Assembly: GCF_025938095.1 (NCBI RefSeq)
Contig: NZ_JAPCZF010000013.1
Span: 1 to 64,000, forward strand
From: Novosphingobium sp. JCM 18896
GTDB lineage: Bacteria > Pseudomonadota > Alphaproteobacteria > Sphingomonadales > Sphingomonadaceae
Direction: 5' to 3'
Length of the DNA stretch: 64,000 bases
Below are positions 1 to 8,838 of this stretch, in pieces. Positions within the stretch are counted from its first letter, which is position 1. Each line of letters begins with the position of its first letter. The position numbers and the translations under genes were made by a program. The notes under the pieces were generated by a model, which saw nothing but the letters and a program-made list of their open reading frames with translations, was not told the origin of the DNA and searched no databases.

Positions 1-104
1 GTCGTCATCCTCCGCCTCGTCGCCAACCAAAAAAGCTGACGACCATAGATGACCCGGGGGTGGTCCCCGATTAGGCGCCGATCACCGAGTCAGGTGGGCA
101 CCAC

Positions 105-1064
105 TTGCACGCCGAAACACAGCACCATCGAGTCGAAATAGACGAGGGGCGCCGCCTCCACTATGTCATCGAACTAGGTTCCGGCAGCAGCCCGCGACCG
201 CTGCTTATGTCCCACGGTTGGCCGGGATCCTTTGTCGAGTTGCTGCACGTAATCGAGCCTCTTGCACATCCTGAGCGATTTGGTGGGGACGCAGAAGACG
301 GTTTTACAGTCGTCGTGCCAAGCCTTCCAGGCTATGGCTTTTCCGACCACACGTCGCGGCCGACGACACCGACCAACATCGCGAGCGACTTTCGCAGACT
401 GATGATCGATGTGCTCGGCTTTGACCACTTCTTGGCCCATGGCGGCGACTGGGGATCGGTGATCACCACCCGGCTTGGGCTTGAACACGCCGACGTTGTG
501 CAGGCGATCCATATCACCATGGTCGGCGGTGTCCCCGACATGACCGGACCGGAGCTCACCCCTGCGGAGCGGGCTTGGATCGCAACAGACAGAAAATGGA
601 GGTCCCAGGAGGGCGCTTACGCGGCGCTGCAAGGTTCTAAACCTCAGACGGTCAGCTTCGGACTCACTGATTCACCAATTGGGCTCGCAGCTTGGATACT
701 CGAGAAGTTTCGCAGCTGGACAGACCCCACCTCAGAATCTGTCGTGCCCGAACCGTTGGCATGGGATGATTTGCTCAACAACGTCATGGTTTACTGGATC
801 GCGGGAATATCCACGGCGAACAGCCTCTATAGCTCGGCGTCAATGACGAAGCGATTTGCCGTCAGCTGGGATCGCCGGGTTACGGTGCCTGCCCGACTTC
901 TACTCTTCCCTAATGACCTGTCGGAGCCTCCGCCGCGGAGCTGGGCAGAGCGCCTTTATGCCCGCCTGACTATCGGGCAAGCATCGAAAGGTGGCCATTT
1001 TCCGGGACTAGAACAACCGGCACTTCTTGCCGATGACATCCGGAATTGGTTTCGTATGGCATAG
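105..1064 (+). CDS. Epoxide hydrolase-like alpha/beta hydrolase, N-terminally short
   Basis: Resembles the C-terminal catalytic part of microsomal-type epoxide hydrolases, which open an epoxide to a diol through an aspartyl-ester intermediate. Visible motifs are HGWPGS (oxyanion region, residues about 38-43), PSLPGYGFS, and GGDWGS, where the Asp is the expected nucleophile. A late GGHFPGLEQP segment supplies the expected catalytic His. Family members are usually about 380-400 residues with an N-terminal EHN domain. This one has 319 and an in-frame stop at 72-74, so the EHN domain is mostly missing, and the only early start is a TTG. It may be a decayed copy or a truncated but folded hydrolase. 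It converges on the SDR gene that follows on the other strand. Confidence 0.72.
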   Translation: MHAETQHHRVEIDEGRRLHYVIELGSGSSPRPLLMSHGWPGSFVELLHVIEPLAHPERFGGDAEDGFTVVVPSLPGYGFSDHTSRPTTPTNIASDFRRLMIDVLGFDHFLAHGGDWGSVITTRLGLEHADVVQAIHITMVGGVPDMTGPELTPAERAWIATDRKWRSQEGAYAALQGSKPQTVSFGLTDSPIGLAAWILEKFRSWTDPTSESVVPEPLAWDDLLNNVMVYWIAGISTANSLYSSASMTKRFAVSWDRRVTVPARLLLFPNDLSEPPPRSWAERLYARLTIGQASKGGHFPGLEQPALLADDIRNWFRMA

Positions 1065-1100
1065 CTGCAGTGGCTAAGCGCCAAAACGAAAATGGGCCGC

Positions 1101-1853
1101 TCACAACGTGCTCACGAGGTGACCGCCATCGACTGCTACTACTGATCCGGTCATGTAGCTCGAACTTGGTGAGGCAAGCATCAGCAAGGGAAGGTCGAGT
1201 TCGGACGGTTCGCCCAGCCGATGCATGGGAATTCGCTTGATCAAGGCGTGGCCGGCAGGAGTGTCCCAGAATTCCCGGTTCAGGTCAGTGGCCATGTAAC
1301 CCGGAGCGATGGCATTCACGCGAATGTTGAAGCGCGCCCACTCCAGCGCCAGAACCTTGGTCATCTGGATCACACCCGCCTTCGAAACGGCATAGGGAAT
1401 GACGCCGCCGCCTTGGCGCAGACCGAGAATGGACGCGATGTTGATGATGGAGCCGCCGTCCACTTCGCGCATGCGCTTCGCAGCGGCTTGCGCCATTAGG
1501 AACATGCCCTTCAGATTGGTGTCGATTACCGCGTCCCAGTCGCTCTCCGTAACGGCGATCGCCGCGGCCTCGCGCACGATCCCGGCATTGTTGACCAGAA
1601 TGTCGAAATGAGGCGCGTCGGAGACCGCTTCTGCCAATGCTGACGGATCGCTGACGTCTAGGCCCAAGGCTACTGCTTGGCCCCCGGCGGCTGCAATTGA
1701 GCTGGCGACAGCTTCAAGAGCCTCGATCCGCCGCCCGCCTAATATCACCTTGGCGCCAGCGGCTGCCAATGTCCGCGCAAAGTGGGCCCCAAGTCCGCCG
1801 GAGGCACCAGAAATAAGCGCCGTGCGGCCCGCCAAATCAATGTAGAAAGCCAT
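1101..1853 (-). CDS. SDR family oxidoreductase
   Basis: Classical 250-residue short-chain dehydrogenase/reductase. The Rossmann glycine motif (SGASGGLG) is at about residues 15-22, the NNAG motif follows at about 88-91, then the catalytic Ser in NIAS and the YAVSK Tyr/Lys pair. The C-terminal VDGGH is typical of FabG-like members. It probably oxidises or reduces an alcohol/ketone with NAD(P)H; the substrate is not readable. It lies downstream of the IclR gene in the same direction with a 134-bp gap and may be co-transcribed with it. Confidence 0.85.
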   Translation of the reverse strand: MAFYIDLAGRTALISGASGGLGAHFARTLAAAGAKVILGGRRIEALEAVASSIAAAGGQAVALGLDVSDPSALAEAVSDAPHFDILVNNAGIVREAAAIAVTESDWDAVIDTNLKGMFLMAQAAAKRMREVDGGSIINIASILGLRQGGGVIPYAVSKAGVIQMTKVLALEWARFNIRVNAIAPGYMATDLNREFWDTPAGHALIKRIPMHRLGEPSELDLPLLMLASPSSSYMTGSVVAVDGGHLVSTL

Positions 1854-1987
1854 GCCAAATCTTTCAGCGATAAGCGCGGAACCGGCACACTAGGCGGCCC
1901 CGCTCTGGCGGTTGCGGATGCCGCGACTGGCAGCGAGCGAGTGCACCACGTGCCGTATCCTCGCCTAGTTCCACCGTGCCGCGCCCG

Positions 1988-2800
1988 TCAAGTCAGCGCT
2001 CTCATCGATGAGCCGCCGTAGTCAATCGGCCCAGGGCGGAGCGCAGCAAAGGCGACCGTCTCAATCTGATTGGCCGCGTTCTGCAACATCGGCAGTAGGT
2101 TTTCCGGCAATGTTCTATTTGGTGATTGGGCCTCTTGCGTGACCGAGATCGCGGCAACGACGTGTCCGTTGTGATTGCGAACCGGGACCGCCATGCACAA
2201 CAGCCCTTCGAGTATTTCACCCACATCTTCTGCGAAACCTTGCTCCCGGATTTGGTCCAACTCTGCTGACAGGCGCTCAGGGTCGATGATCGTGTGCGGG
2301 GTCAAGGGGACAAACGGCCCGGACGCCAGGTACGAATTCCTGGCCGACGGCGGTAAATGGGCGAGCAATACCTTACCGACCCCCGAGCAATATGCCTCGA
2401 GTTGCATGCCAATCTTCGTGAAAAGGGTGTCTGCCCTGTCACCCATCTTCAGGCGGTAAGTCACCATATCGTTTTCGAGCGTGCCGAGTTGCACGATGCT
2501 GCGCACCTTCTTGGCCACACGGTTCAGAATTGGCGCTGCGACGTTGGCGATCACAGATTTGTCGTCAAGCTTCTCCAGAAGCCTCATCAAACGCGCGCCA
2601 GCCACATGCCGACCATAGCTGGCCGGCACGAGATACCCTTCGGCAACGAGCGTGGCGACCTGGCGGTGTGCGGTCGCCACCGGAACGCCGAGTTTTCGGG
2701 CGATCCCGGAGACATTATTTTCCGCACCGTCCTCCAGAACGGCCTCCAGCATGGTCAAGGTGCGCTTAAAGGAACTAAGCTGCGGTGTACGATCTCTCAT
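1988..2800 (-). CDS. IclR family transcriptional regulator
   Basis: 270 residues. An N-terminal winged helix-turn-helix (about residues 10-70, with SGIARKLGVPVATAHRQ) is followed by the IclR effector-binding domain, including the GVGKVLLAHLP and EGLLCMAVPVRNHNG segments typical of the family. It is divergent from the lower meta-cleavage genes with only 85 bp between the start codons, so those genes are the most likely target. IclR proteins in aromatic catabolism usually respond to a pathway aromatic acid and can activate or repress. The effector is unknown here. Confidence 0.9.
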   Translation of the reverse strand: MRDRTPQLSSFKRTLTMLEAVLEDGAENNVSGIARKLGVPVATAHRQVATLVAEGYLVPASYGRHVAGARLMRLLEKLDDKSVIANVAAPILNRVAKKVRSIVQLGTLENDMVTYRLKMGDRADTLFTKIGMQLEAYCSGVGKVLLAHLPPSARNSYLASGPFVPLTPHTIIDPERLSAELDQIREQGFAEDVGEILEGLLCMAVPVRNHNGHVVAAISVTQEAQSPNRTLPENLLPMLQNAANQIETVAFAALRPGPIDYGGSSMRALT

Positions 2801-2885
2801 CGAGTGAGAATGTAGCGCGCCGTGCAGGTAGTGCCAAGGCGCTGGGACCGCTATTCAACCGCAAAGGCAAAAGTGAGGATGAACG
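2801..2885. promoter_or_regulatory. Divergent promoter region between IclR gene and hydratase operon
   Basis: 85 bp between the IclR start on the minus strand and the hydratase ATG on the plus strand. It must hold both promoters and any IclR site. I see an AGTGAGGA Shine-Dalgarno stretch just before the hydratase start. I could not identify a convincing palindrome or canonical -35/-10 pair. Confidence 0.4.
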
Positions 2886-3671
2886 ATGGTCGACCCTGTG
2901 CATGACGAGATCGCTCGCCGTTTGCGCGATTCCTACTCGGGGCAGGCCGTGGCGCCCCTGCGTGATGGCCTGGATCCAGTTGATGCCGATGGAGCCTACG
3001 CGGTCCAGGCGATCAATACCCAGTTTTGGCAGGCGCAAGGTCGCCGCGTTGTCGGACACAAGGCGGGGCTCACTGCGAAAGCGGTGCAAGCGCAGCTTGG
3101 CGTCGACCAGCCCGACTTCGGCGTGCTGTTCGAAGACATGCAGGTGCCTGACGGAGGCTTTCTCGATCCCGCGCGCGCCATTCAGCCCAAGGCCGAGGCG
3201 GAGATCGCCTTTGTCCTGAGCGAGGATCTGGCGGATCCGGATACGACGCCTGAGATGGTGGCCGCGGCGGTCGGATCGGTCCATGCTGCCATCGAGATCG
3301 TGGACAGCCGGATTGCCGACTGGAAGATCACCTTCGCGGACACGGTTGCCGACAATGGTTCGTCCGCGTTCTTTGTACTGTCAGAAGCGCCCAAACCGCT
3401 GGCCGGCACGGATATTTGGACCGCCGGCATGGTGATGCAGATCAACGGAGAGATCGTATCGCTCGGCGTTGGCGCAGCTGCGCTTGGCCACCCGCTCAAC
3501 GCCGCTGCGTGGCTGGCCGGCACGCTCGCCAAACGCGGCGAGCCGCTCCGAGCCGGCGCCATCATTCTATCGGGCGCCTTGGGGCCGATGGTGGCCCTCA
3601 AGCCAGGCGATCATGTTCGGGCGACAGTCGGTGGCCTCGGCCAGGTCAGCTTTACCTATGGGCAGAGGTGA
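2886..3671 (+). CDS. 2-oxopent-4-enoate (2-keto-4-pentenoate) hydratase
   Basis: 261 residues, the size of the MhpD/DmpE/XylJ/BphH family. It adds water to 2-hydroxypenta-2,4-dienoate to give 4-hydroxy-2-oxovalerate, the first step of the lower meta-cleavage pathway in the cytosol. Visible family features are VGHKAGLTAKAVQAQLG, PKAEAEIAFVL (metal-binding acidic residues), EIVDSRI and the C-terminal PGDHVRATVGGLG. The next gene starts 4 bp after its stop codon and encodes the acetaldehyde dehydrogenase, which confirms the pathway assignment. Confidence 0.93.
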   Translation: MVDPVHDEIARRLRDSYSGQAVAPLRDGLDPVDADGAYAVQAINTQFWQAQGRRVVGHKAGLTAKAVQAQLGVDQPDFGVLFEDMQVPDGGFLDPARAIQPKAEAEIAFVLSEDLADPDTTPEMVAAAVGSVHAAIEIVDSRIADWKITFADTVADNGSSAFFVLSEAPKPLAGTDIWTAGMVMQINGEIVSLGVGAAALGHPLNAAAWLAGTLAKRGEPLRAGAIILSGALGPMVALKPGDHVRATVGGLGQVSFTYGQR

Positions 3672-3675
3672 GGCG

Positions 3676-4605
3676 ATGACCAAGACCAAGGTCGCCATCA
3701 TCGGGTCGGGAAACATCGGCACCGACTTGATGATCAAGATCATGCGCCTTTCGAAGACACTCGAGGTGAGCGCCTTGGTGGGTATCGACCCCCGCTCGGA
3801 CGGACTTGAGCGGGCGGCGCGCATGGGAGTGGCGGTAACCGACAATGGCATCGATGGCCTGGTCGCCATGCCTGAGTTCGCCGACATCAGGATCGTGTTC
3901 GATGCGACATCCGCAGCCGCCCATCGGCATCACGACGAAGTTCTGCAAGCTCATGGTAAACGCGTTGTCGATCTGACGCCTGCGGCGATCGGTCCGTACG
4001 TGGTCCCCCCGGTGAATGGCGAGAGCTGCCTGGATGCGACCAACGTGAACATGGTGACCTGCGGTGGGCAGGCGACCATTCCCATCGTCCACGCGGTCAA
4101 TCGCGTGGCCAAGGTGCATTACGGGGAGATCGTCGCCTCCATCGCTTCGAAGAGCGCAGGCCCGGGAACGCGTGCCAACATCGACGAATTCACCGAGACG
4201 ACGTCGCAAGCCATCTGCGACATCGGTGGGGCTACTCGAGGCAAGGCGATTATCGTCCTCAACCCGGCCGAGCCGCCCCTGATGATGCGCGACACGGTCT
4301 ACTGTCTGTGCGAGCCCGCAGATCCGGGCGCGATCCGGCGCAGCATCGAGGGAATGGTCGCCGAAGTGCAGGCCTACGTGCCGGGATACCGGCTGAAACA
4401 AGCCGTCCAGATCGAGAGTATCGGCGACAATCAGCCGCTTCTGATCCCGGAGATGGGCCAGTCGTTCACTGGTCTGAAGGTGACCGTCTTCCTCGAGGTG
4501 GAAGGCGCTGCCCACTACCTGCCGGAGTATGCGGGCAATCTCGACATCATGACTTCGGCTGCCCTGAAAACCGCCGAAAAAATCGCCGAGAGGCTGCCGG
4601 CATGA
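3676..4605 (+). CDS. Acetaldehyde dehydrogenase (acylating)
   Basis: 309 residues. It converts acetaldehyde, CoA and NAD+ to acetyl-CoA and works as a channelling complex with the aldolase encoded next. The N-terminal nucleotide-binding segment VAIIGSGNIGTDLMIKI and the active-site Cys in VTCGGQATIP (Cys129) are present, as in DmpF/MhpF/BphJ. I chose the ATG at 3676, which has a GAGGTGAGG ribosome site and gives the usual family length; the frame is open further upstream inside the hydratase gene. Its TGA overlaps the ATG of the aldolase. Confidence 0.95.
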   Translation: MTKTKVAIIGSGNIGTDLMIKIMRLSKTLEVSALVGIDPRSDGLERAARMGVAVTDNGIDGLVAMPEFADIRIVFDATSAAAHRHHDEVLQAHGKRVVDLTPAAIGPYVVPPVNGESCLDATNVNMVTCGGQATIPIVHAVNRVAKVHYGEIVASIASKSAGPGTRANIDEFTETTSQAICDIGGATRGKAIIVLNPAEPPLMMRDTVYCLCEPADPGAIRRSIEGMVAEVQAYVPGYRLKQAVQIESIGDNQPLLIPEMGQSFTGLKVTVFLEVEGAAHYLPEYAGNLDIMTSAALKTAEKIAERLPA

Positions 4606-5648
4606 GCGCCCAGCCACCAAGCGGCAAGCTTTACATCCAAGACGTCACTTTGCGGGACGGGATGCATGCGATCCGTCACCAATATGGCCTCGATCATGTC
4701 AGAACGATTGCGCGGGCGCTGGACCGGGCCAACGTCGATGCCATCGAGGTCGCGCACGGCGACGGGCTCCAGGGCTCAAGCTTTAATTATGGCTTCGGCG
4801 CGCACACGGATTGGGATTGGATCGGTGCCGTCGCGGAGGTGGTGGAGCATTCGGTGCTCACCACGCTGCTGCTCCCCGGTATCGGAACGGTACACGACCT
4901 GAAGCATGCCTACGAGATGGGGGTTCGTTCGGTCCGTATAGCCACCCACTGCACCGAGGCGGACGTCTCGAAACAGCACATCGAAGCTGCGCGAGGGCTC
5001 GGCATGGACGTGTCCGGCTTTTTGATGATGAGCCACATGAGCTCACCCGACGCTTTGGCCCAGCAAGCGCTTCTGATGGAAAGCTACGGCGCGCATTGCG
5101 TCTATGTCACTGACAGCGGCGGGGCCATGAACATGGACGAGTATGCAGCCCGTCTGCAGGCATACGACAAGGTGCTCAAGCCAGAAACCCAGCGCGGCGT
5201 GCATGCGCATCACAACCTCAGCCTGGGTGTGGCGAACAGCATGGTGGCGGTCCAGAACGGCGCGACGAGAGTCGATGCGAGCTTGGCGGGAATGGGGGCA
5301 GGGGCCGGGAATGCGCCGCTGGAAGTCTTCATAGCTGCCGCCGACCGATGCGGCTGGGAGCATGGCTGCGACCTCTATGCGCTGATGGATGCGGCTGAGG
5401 AACTCGTGCGGCCTCTGCAGGACCGCCCGGTGCGTGTCGACCGCGAGACGCTGACGCTTGGCTACGCAGGCGTCTACTCGAGCTTTCTCCGGCACGCCGA
5501 AAAGGCTTCCGCCGACTTCGGGATCGATACTCGCGCGATCCTGACGGAAGTCGGCAGGCGCAAGATGGTCGGGGGGCAGGAAGACATGATCGTCGATGTC
5601 GCGCTCGATCTGGTCGAACGAGCGGGGCGGTCACAGCAGGACGGCTGA
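4602..5648 (+). CDS. 4-hydroxy-2-oxovalerate aldolase
   Basis: 348 residues. It splits 4-hydroxy-2-oxovalerate into pyruvate and acetaldehyde, passing the aldehyde to the preceding dehydrogenase. The HMGL-like TIM barrel starts with QDVTLRDGMHAIRHQ (Arg/Asp of the active site and the conserved His), and the metal-binding HAHHN motif is present at about residues 199-203. The C-terminal half carries the DmpG communication domain. The ATGA overlap with the dehydrogenase gene implies translational coupling and equal dosage of the two partners, as is usual for DmpFG. Confidence 0.95.
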   Translation: MSAQPPSGKLYIQDVTLRDGMHAIRHQYGLDHVRTIARALDRANVDAIEVAHGDGLQGSSFNYGFGAHTDWDWIGAVAEVVEHSVLTTLLLPGIGTVHDLKHAYEMGVRSVRIATHCTEADVSKQHIEAARGLGMDVSGFLMMSHMSSPDALAQQALLMESYGAHCVYVTDSGGAMNMDEYAARLQAYDKVLKPETQRGVHAHHNLSLGVANSMVAVQNGATRVDASLAGMGAGAGNAPLEVFIAAADRCGWEHGCDLYALMDAAEELVRPLQDRPVRVDRETLTLGYAGVYSSFLRHAEKASADFGIDTRAILTEVGRRKMVGGQEDMIVDVALDLVERAGRSQQDG

Positions 5649-5912
5649 CACGTCTGCAGTCCGCGGAGCGCGGACAATAGCGCACTTTAGTGCAAAAATT
5701 GGTTAGCCATGTAGCGGTCTGCTGGGAACTCAGCCCTGACCCTCTATTCCGGTGCATATGCCCTCCGGCCGCTTACCCCCTTGACTAAGGCTGCATTGCT
5801 GCGGCACATATTTGTAGGTCGCTGTGCAAATTTCAGCGACATTGCTTGGCTGGGCGAGTCGCTGGCGTCTAGCCACCCCTTGCCTGCGAGGCCTGCGCTA
5901 GAAGGAAGATCG
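5649..5912. promoter_or_regulatory. Intergenic region before thiolase operon, with GCACT/AGTGC inverted repeat
   Basis: 264 bp without a credible gene. A 12-bp inverted repeat, GCACTTTAGTGC, lies at 5682-5693 and is followed directly by AAAAATTGG. The latter resembles the TGCA-AATTNGG stretches found before other genes in this window. A GAAGGAAG ribosome site at 5901-5908 decides the GTG start at 5913 for the thiolase. The role of the repeat is inferred only from position. Confidence 0.35.
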
Positions 5913-7166
5913 GTGACCGAAGCTTATATCATAGACGCTGTCCGCACCCCGCGGGGGATTGGCAGGGTAGGCAAGGGCGCGCTTGCCCATATGCATCCGC
6001 AACACCTGGCCGCTTCGGTGCTCACCGCGATCGCGCAGCGGCACAACCTGAACACGGCGGACGTGGACGACGTGATCTGGTCTACATCGTCTCAGAAGGG
6101 CAAGCAGGGCAGCGATCTCGCGCGCATGGCCGTGCTCGACGCCGGTTACGACTATCAAGTGAGTGGAATGACCCTCGACCGCTTTTGCGGCGGCGGCATT
6201 ACCGCAGTCAGCTTGGCGGCGGCGCAGATCATGTCTGGAATGGAGGACTTGGTCATTGCGGGCGGCACCGAGATGATGTCCCATGCGATCGCGAACCAGC
6301 AGGAGGAGGTGAGCCGTGGCGCCCCGATGCTCGGCCTCGACAGCGGCAATGCGCGCCTTCAAGCGGCGCACCCCCAGGCACACCAGGGCGTTTGCGCCGA
6401 TGCCATCGCGAGCATGGAGGGCATGACCAGGGAGGTCCTCGATGCCCTCGCGCTTGAAAGCCAATCTCGCGCAGCTCGCGCCATTGCGGAAGGTCGCTTC
6501 GACCGGAGTGTTGTCCCTGTACACGATGAACATGGCCGCCTCGTCCTGGACAGAGAAGAATTTCCCCGTCCGCAGACGACTGCGCAGGATCTGGCTGAGC
6601 TAAGGCCCTCGTTCGCAGGGCTTGCCGACGCTCCTTGCGACGCCGAGGGAAATACCTTCCGCGGTGCCATCAACAAGCGTTTTCCCGATCTCGATATCAA
6701 GCATGTGCACCACGCCGGGAATTCATCAGGCGTAGTGGATGGAGCCGCGTGTGTTCTCCTTGCGTCCGGGAAGTATGCTTCGGAGCACGGACTGAAGCCG
6801 CGCGCCCGGATTGTAGCCACCGCGAACGTCGGTGACGATCCGACCTTGATGTTGAACGCCCCGGTGCCGGCGGCACGAAAAGTCCTGCAGCGTGCCGGGC
6901 TCACCGTGGACGACATCGACCTCTGGGAGATCAATGAAGCCTTCGCGGTCGTCGCCGAGAAGTTCATCCGCGATCTCGGGCTGGATCGCAAAAAGGTCAA
7001 CGTGAACGGTGGCGCCATTGCCTTGGGCCATCCGATCGGAGCGACCGGCGCAATCCTGATCGGAACCTTGCTCGATGAGCTCGAGCGCCAGGACAAGAAG
7101 CGCGGGTTGGTGACCATGTGTGCTGCTGGCGGCATGGCTCCGGCCATCATCATCGAGCGCGTCTGA
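5913..7166 (+). CDS. Thiolase (acetyl-CoA acyltransferase)
   Basis: 417 residues, complete thiolase fold. The nucleophilic Cys92 sits in DRFCGGG, the His373 in GGAIALGHPIGATG, and the second Cys403 in MCAAGGMA; NEAFAV is also present. It should catalyse the thiolytic last step of beta-oxidation, releasing acetyl-CoA or propionyl-CoA from a 3-oxoacyl-CoA. The start is GTG at 5913 because the ribosome site GAAGGAAG lies 4 bp before it and the family N-terminus (AYIIDAVRTPRG) follows. It heads a + strand run with a carboxylase subunit, an ACAD and an APH-fold kinase. Confidence 0.93.
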   Translation: MTEAYIIDAVRTPRGIGRVGKGALAHMHPQHLAASVLTAIAQRHNLNTADVDDVIWSTSSQKGKQGSDLARMAVLDAGYDYQVSGMTLDRFCGGGITAVSLAAAQIMSGMEDLVIAGGTEMMSHAIANQQEEVSRGAPMLGLDSGNARLQAAHPQAHQGVCADAIASMEGMTREVLDALALESQSRAARAIAEGRFDRSVVPVHDEHGRLVLDREEFPRPQTTAQDLAELRPSFAGLADAPCDAEGNTFRGAINKRFPDLDIKHVHHAGNSSGVVDGAACVLLASGKYASEHGLKPRARIVATANVGDDPTLMLNAPVPAARKVLQRAGLTVDDIDLWEINEAFAVVAEKFIRDLGLDRKKVNVNGGAIALGHPIGATGAILIGTLLDELERQDKKRGLVTMCAAGGMAPAIIIERV

Positions 7167-7238
7167 GGCGCTGTTTCGCTGGCTCGGGCGGGAATTGAGC
7201 CGTCACCACACAGAAGCAGTAAGGTCGGTGAACAGGTA

Positions 7239-8765
7239 GTGTCAGCTAATATCCTGGAAATGGAGCGGCGTCGGGCAGCCGCCGAGTTGGGCGGCGGTCA
7301 GCGCCGCACCGACGCACATCATGCCAAGGGCCGGCTGACCGCCCGCGAGCGCCTGCACATCTTGTTGGACGAAGGCAGCTTCGAAGAGGTGGACCTTTAC
7401 GTCGAGCACAACTGCGTTGATTTCGATATGCAGCGGAACGTGATTCCGGGCGACGGCGCCGTCACTGGCTCGGGGACCATCAACGGCCGTCTGGTCTACG
7501 TGTTCAGCCAGGACTTCACTGTATTCGGCGGCTCTTTGTCCGAGCGTCAGGCGCAGAAGATCTGCAAGATCATGGACATGGCCATGCGGGTTGGTGCGCC
7601 TGTGATCGGCTTGAACGATTCAGGAGGCGCGCGCATCCAGGAGGGGGTGTCGTCGCTTGCCGGCTATGGCGAGATTTTCCAGCGCAATGTCGACGCTTCC
7701 GGCGTCATCCCTCAGATCTCGGTCATCATGGGCCCATGCGCGGGCGGCGCGGTCTACTCGCCGGCGATGACCGACTTCATCTTCATGGTGGAGGATTCCT
7801 CCTACATGTTCGTCACGGGCCCGGACGTGGTCAAGACGGTCACCGGCGAGCAGGTGACGCAGGAGCAACTCGGAGGAGCGGTCACCCATACGACCAAGAC
7901 GTCCGTCGCCGACCTTGCCTTTCGAGATGACATAGAAGCCCTCCTCGGGGTCCGGGATTTCGTCGACTACCTTCCGCAATCCAATCGGGATCAGCCGCCT
8001 GTCCGCCCCTCGGCCGATCCTTGGGATCGCAAGGACTTCGGCCTCGATACCATCGTGCCATCGTCGCCGACGCAGCCCTACGACATGCGGGAGGTGGTCC
8101 AGACCATTGTCGATGAGGCGGAGTTCTTCGAAATCCAGCCAAAGCATGCCGCCAACATTCTCTGCGGCTTTGGCCGGGTCGAAGGGCGCACCGTGGGAAT
8201 AGTGGCCAACCAGCCGCTGGTCATGGCGGGTGTGCTGGATATCAATGCGTCAAAAAAAGCGGCGCGTTTCGTAGCCTTCTGTGACGCATTCAACATCCCA
8301 ATCGTCAGCTTCGTCGACGTGCCAGGGTTTCTCCCGGGCACGGCGCAAGAGCACAACGGGATCATCAAGCATGGCGCGAAGCTCGCGTTTGCTTATGCCG
8401 AGGCGACGGTTCCCAAGATTACTATCATCACCCGGAAAGCTTATGGCGGGGCCTATATCGTGATGGCTTCCAAGCACCTGCGCTGCGACCTCAACTACGC
8501 CTGGCCGACGGCCGAGATCGCGGTGATGGGTGCGAAAGGCGCGGTTGAGATCATCTTTCGGGGCGAGACCGAGGCAGGCATCGCCGAGAGGACCCGCGAG
8601 TACGAAGATCGCTTCGCAAACCCCTTCGTGGCCGCCTCGAAGGGGTTCATCGACGAGGTCATCCACCCCCATTCAACGCGCCGGCGGATCGCTCTCGGCT
8701 TGCGCAAGCTGCGCAACAAGCAGGTCGAGAGCCGGCGCAAGAAGCATGGGAACATTCCGCTCTAA
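7239..8765 (+). CDS. Acyl-CoA carboxylase carboxyltransferase (beta) subunit, propionyl-CoA carboxylase type
   Basis: 508 residues, typical of PccB/AccD-type carboxyltransferases, which move CO2 from carboxybiotin to an acyl-CoA such as propionyl- or methylcrotonyl-CoA. The crotonase-fold N half shows LNDSGGARIQEGVSSLAGYGEIF-like CoA-binding glycines and the C half shows FVDVPGFLPGTAQEHNGIIKHGAKLA and the GGAYIVMASKHL segment. The start is a GTG with a weak ribosome site. No biotin carboxylase or biotin-carrier gene lies in the window, so it must borrow an alpha subunit encoded elsewhere. It could serve the propionyl-CoA made by the thiolase upstream. Confidence 0.92.
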   Translation: MSANILEMERRRAAAELGGGQRRTDAHHAKGRLTARERLHILLDEGSFEEVDLYVEHNCVDFDMQRNVIPGDGAVTGSGTINGRLVYVFSQDFTVFGGSLSERQAQKICKIMDMAMRVGAPVIGLNDSGGARIQEGVSSLAGYGEIFQRNVDASGVIPQISVIMGPCAGGAVYSPAMTDFIFMVEDSSYMFVTGPDVVKTVTGEQVTQEQLGGAVTHTTKTSVADLAFRDDIEALLGVRDFVDYLPQSNRDQPPVRPSADPWDRKDFGLDTIVPSSPTQPYDMREVVQTIVDEAEFFEIQPKHAANILCGFGRVEGRTVGIVANQPLVMAGVLDINASKKAARFVAFCDAFNIPIVSFVDVPGFLPGTAQEHNGIIKHGAKLAFAYAEATVPKITIITRKAYGGAYIVMASKHLRCDLNYAWPTAEIAVMGAKGAVEIIFRGETEAGIAERTREYEDRFANPFVAASKGFIDEVIHPHSTRRRIALGLRKLRNKQVESRRKKHGNIPL

Positions 8766-8838
8766 GGCTCGGGGCTGCCGAGCAGGCGAGCGAAGCACCT
8801 CGACACGTCTGCGGGCGCTGAAAGCCGAAGGAAACCAG

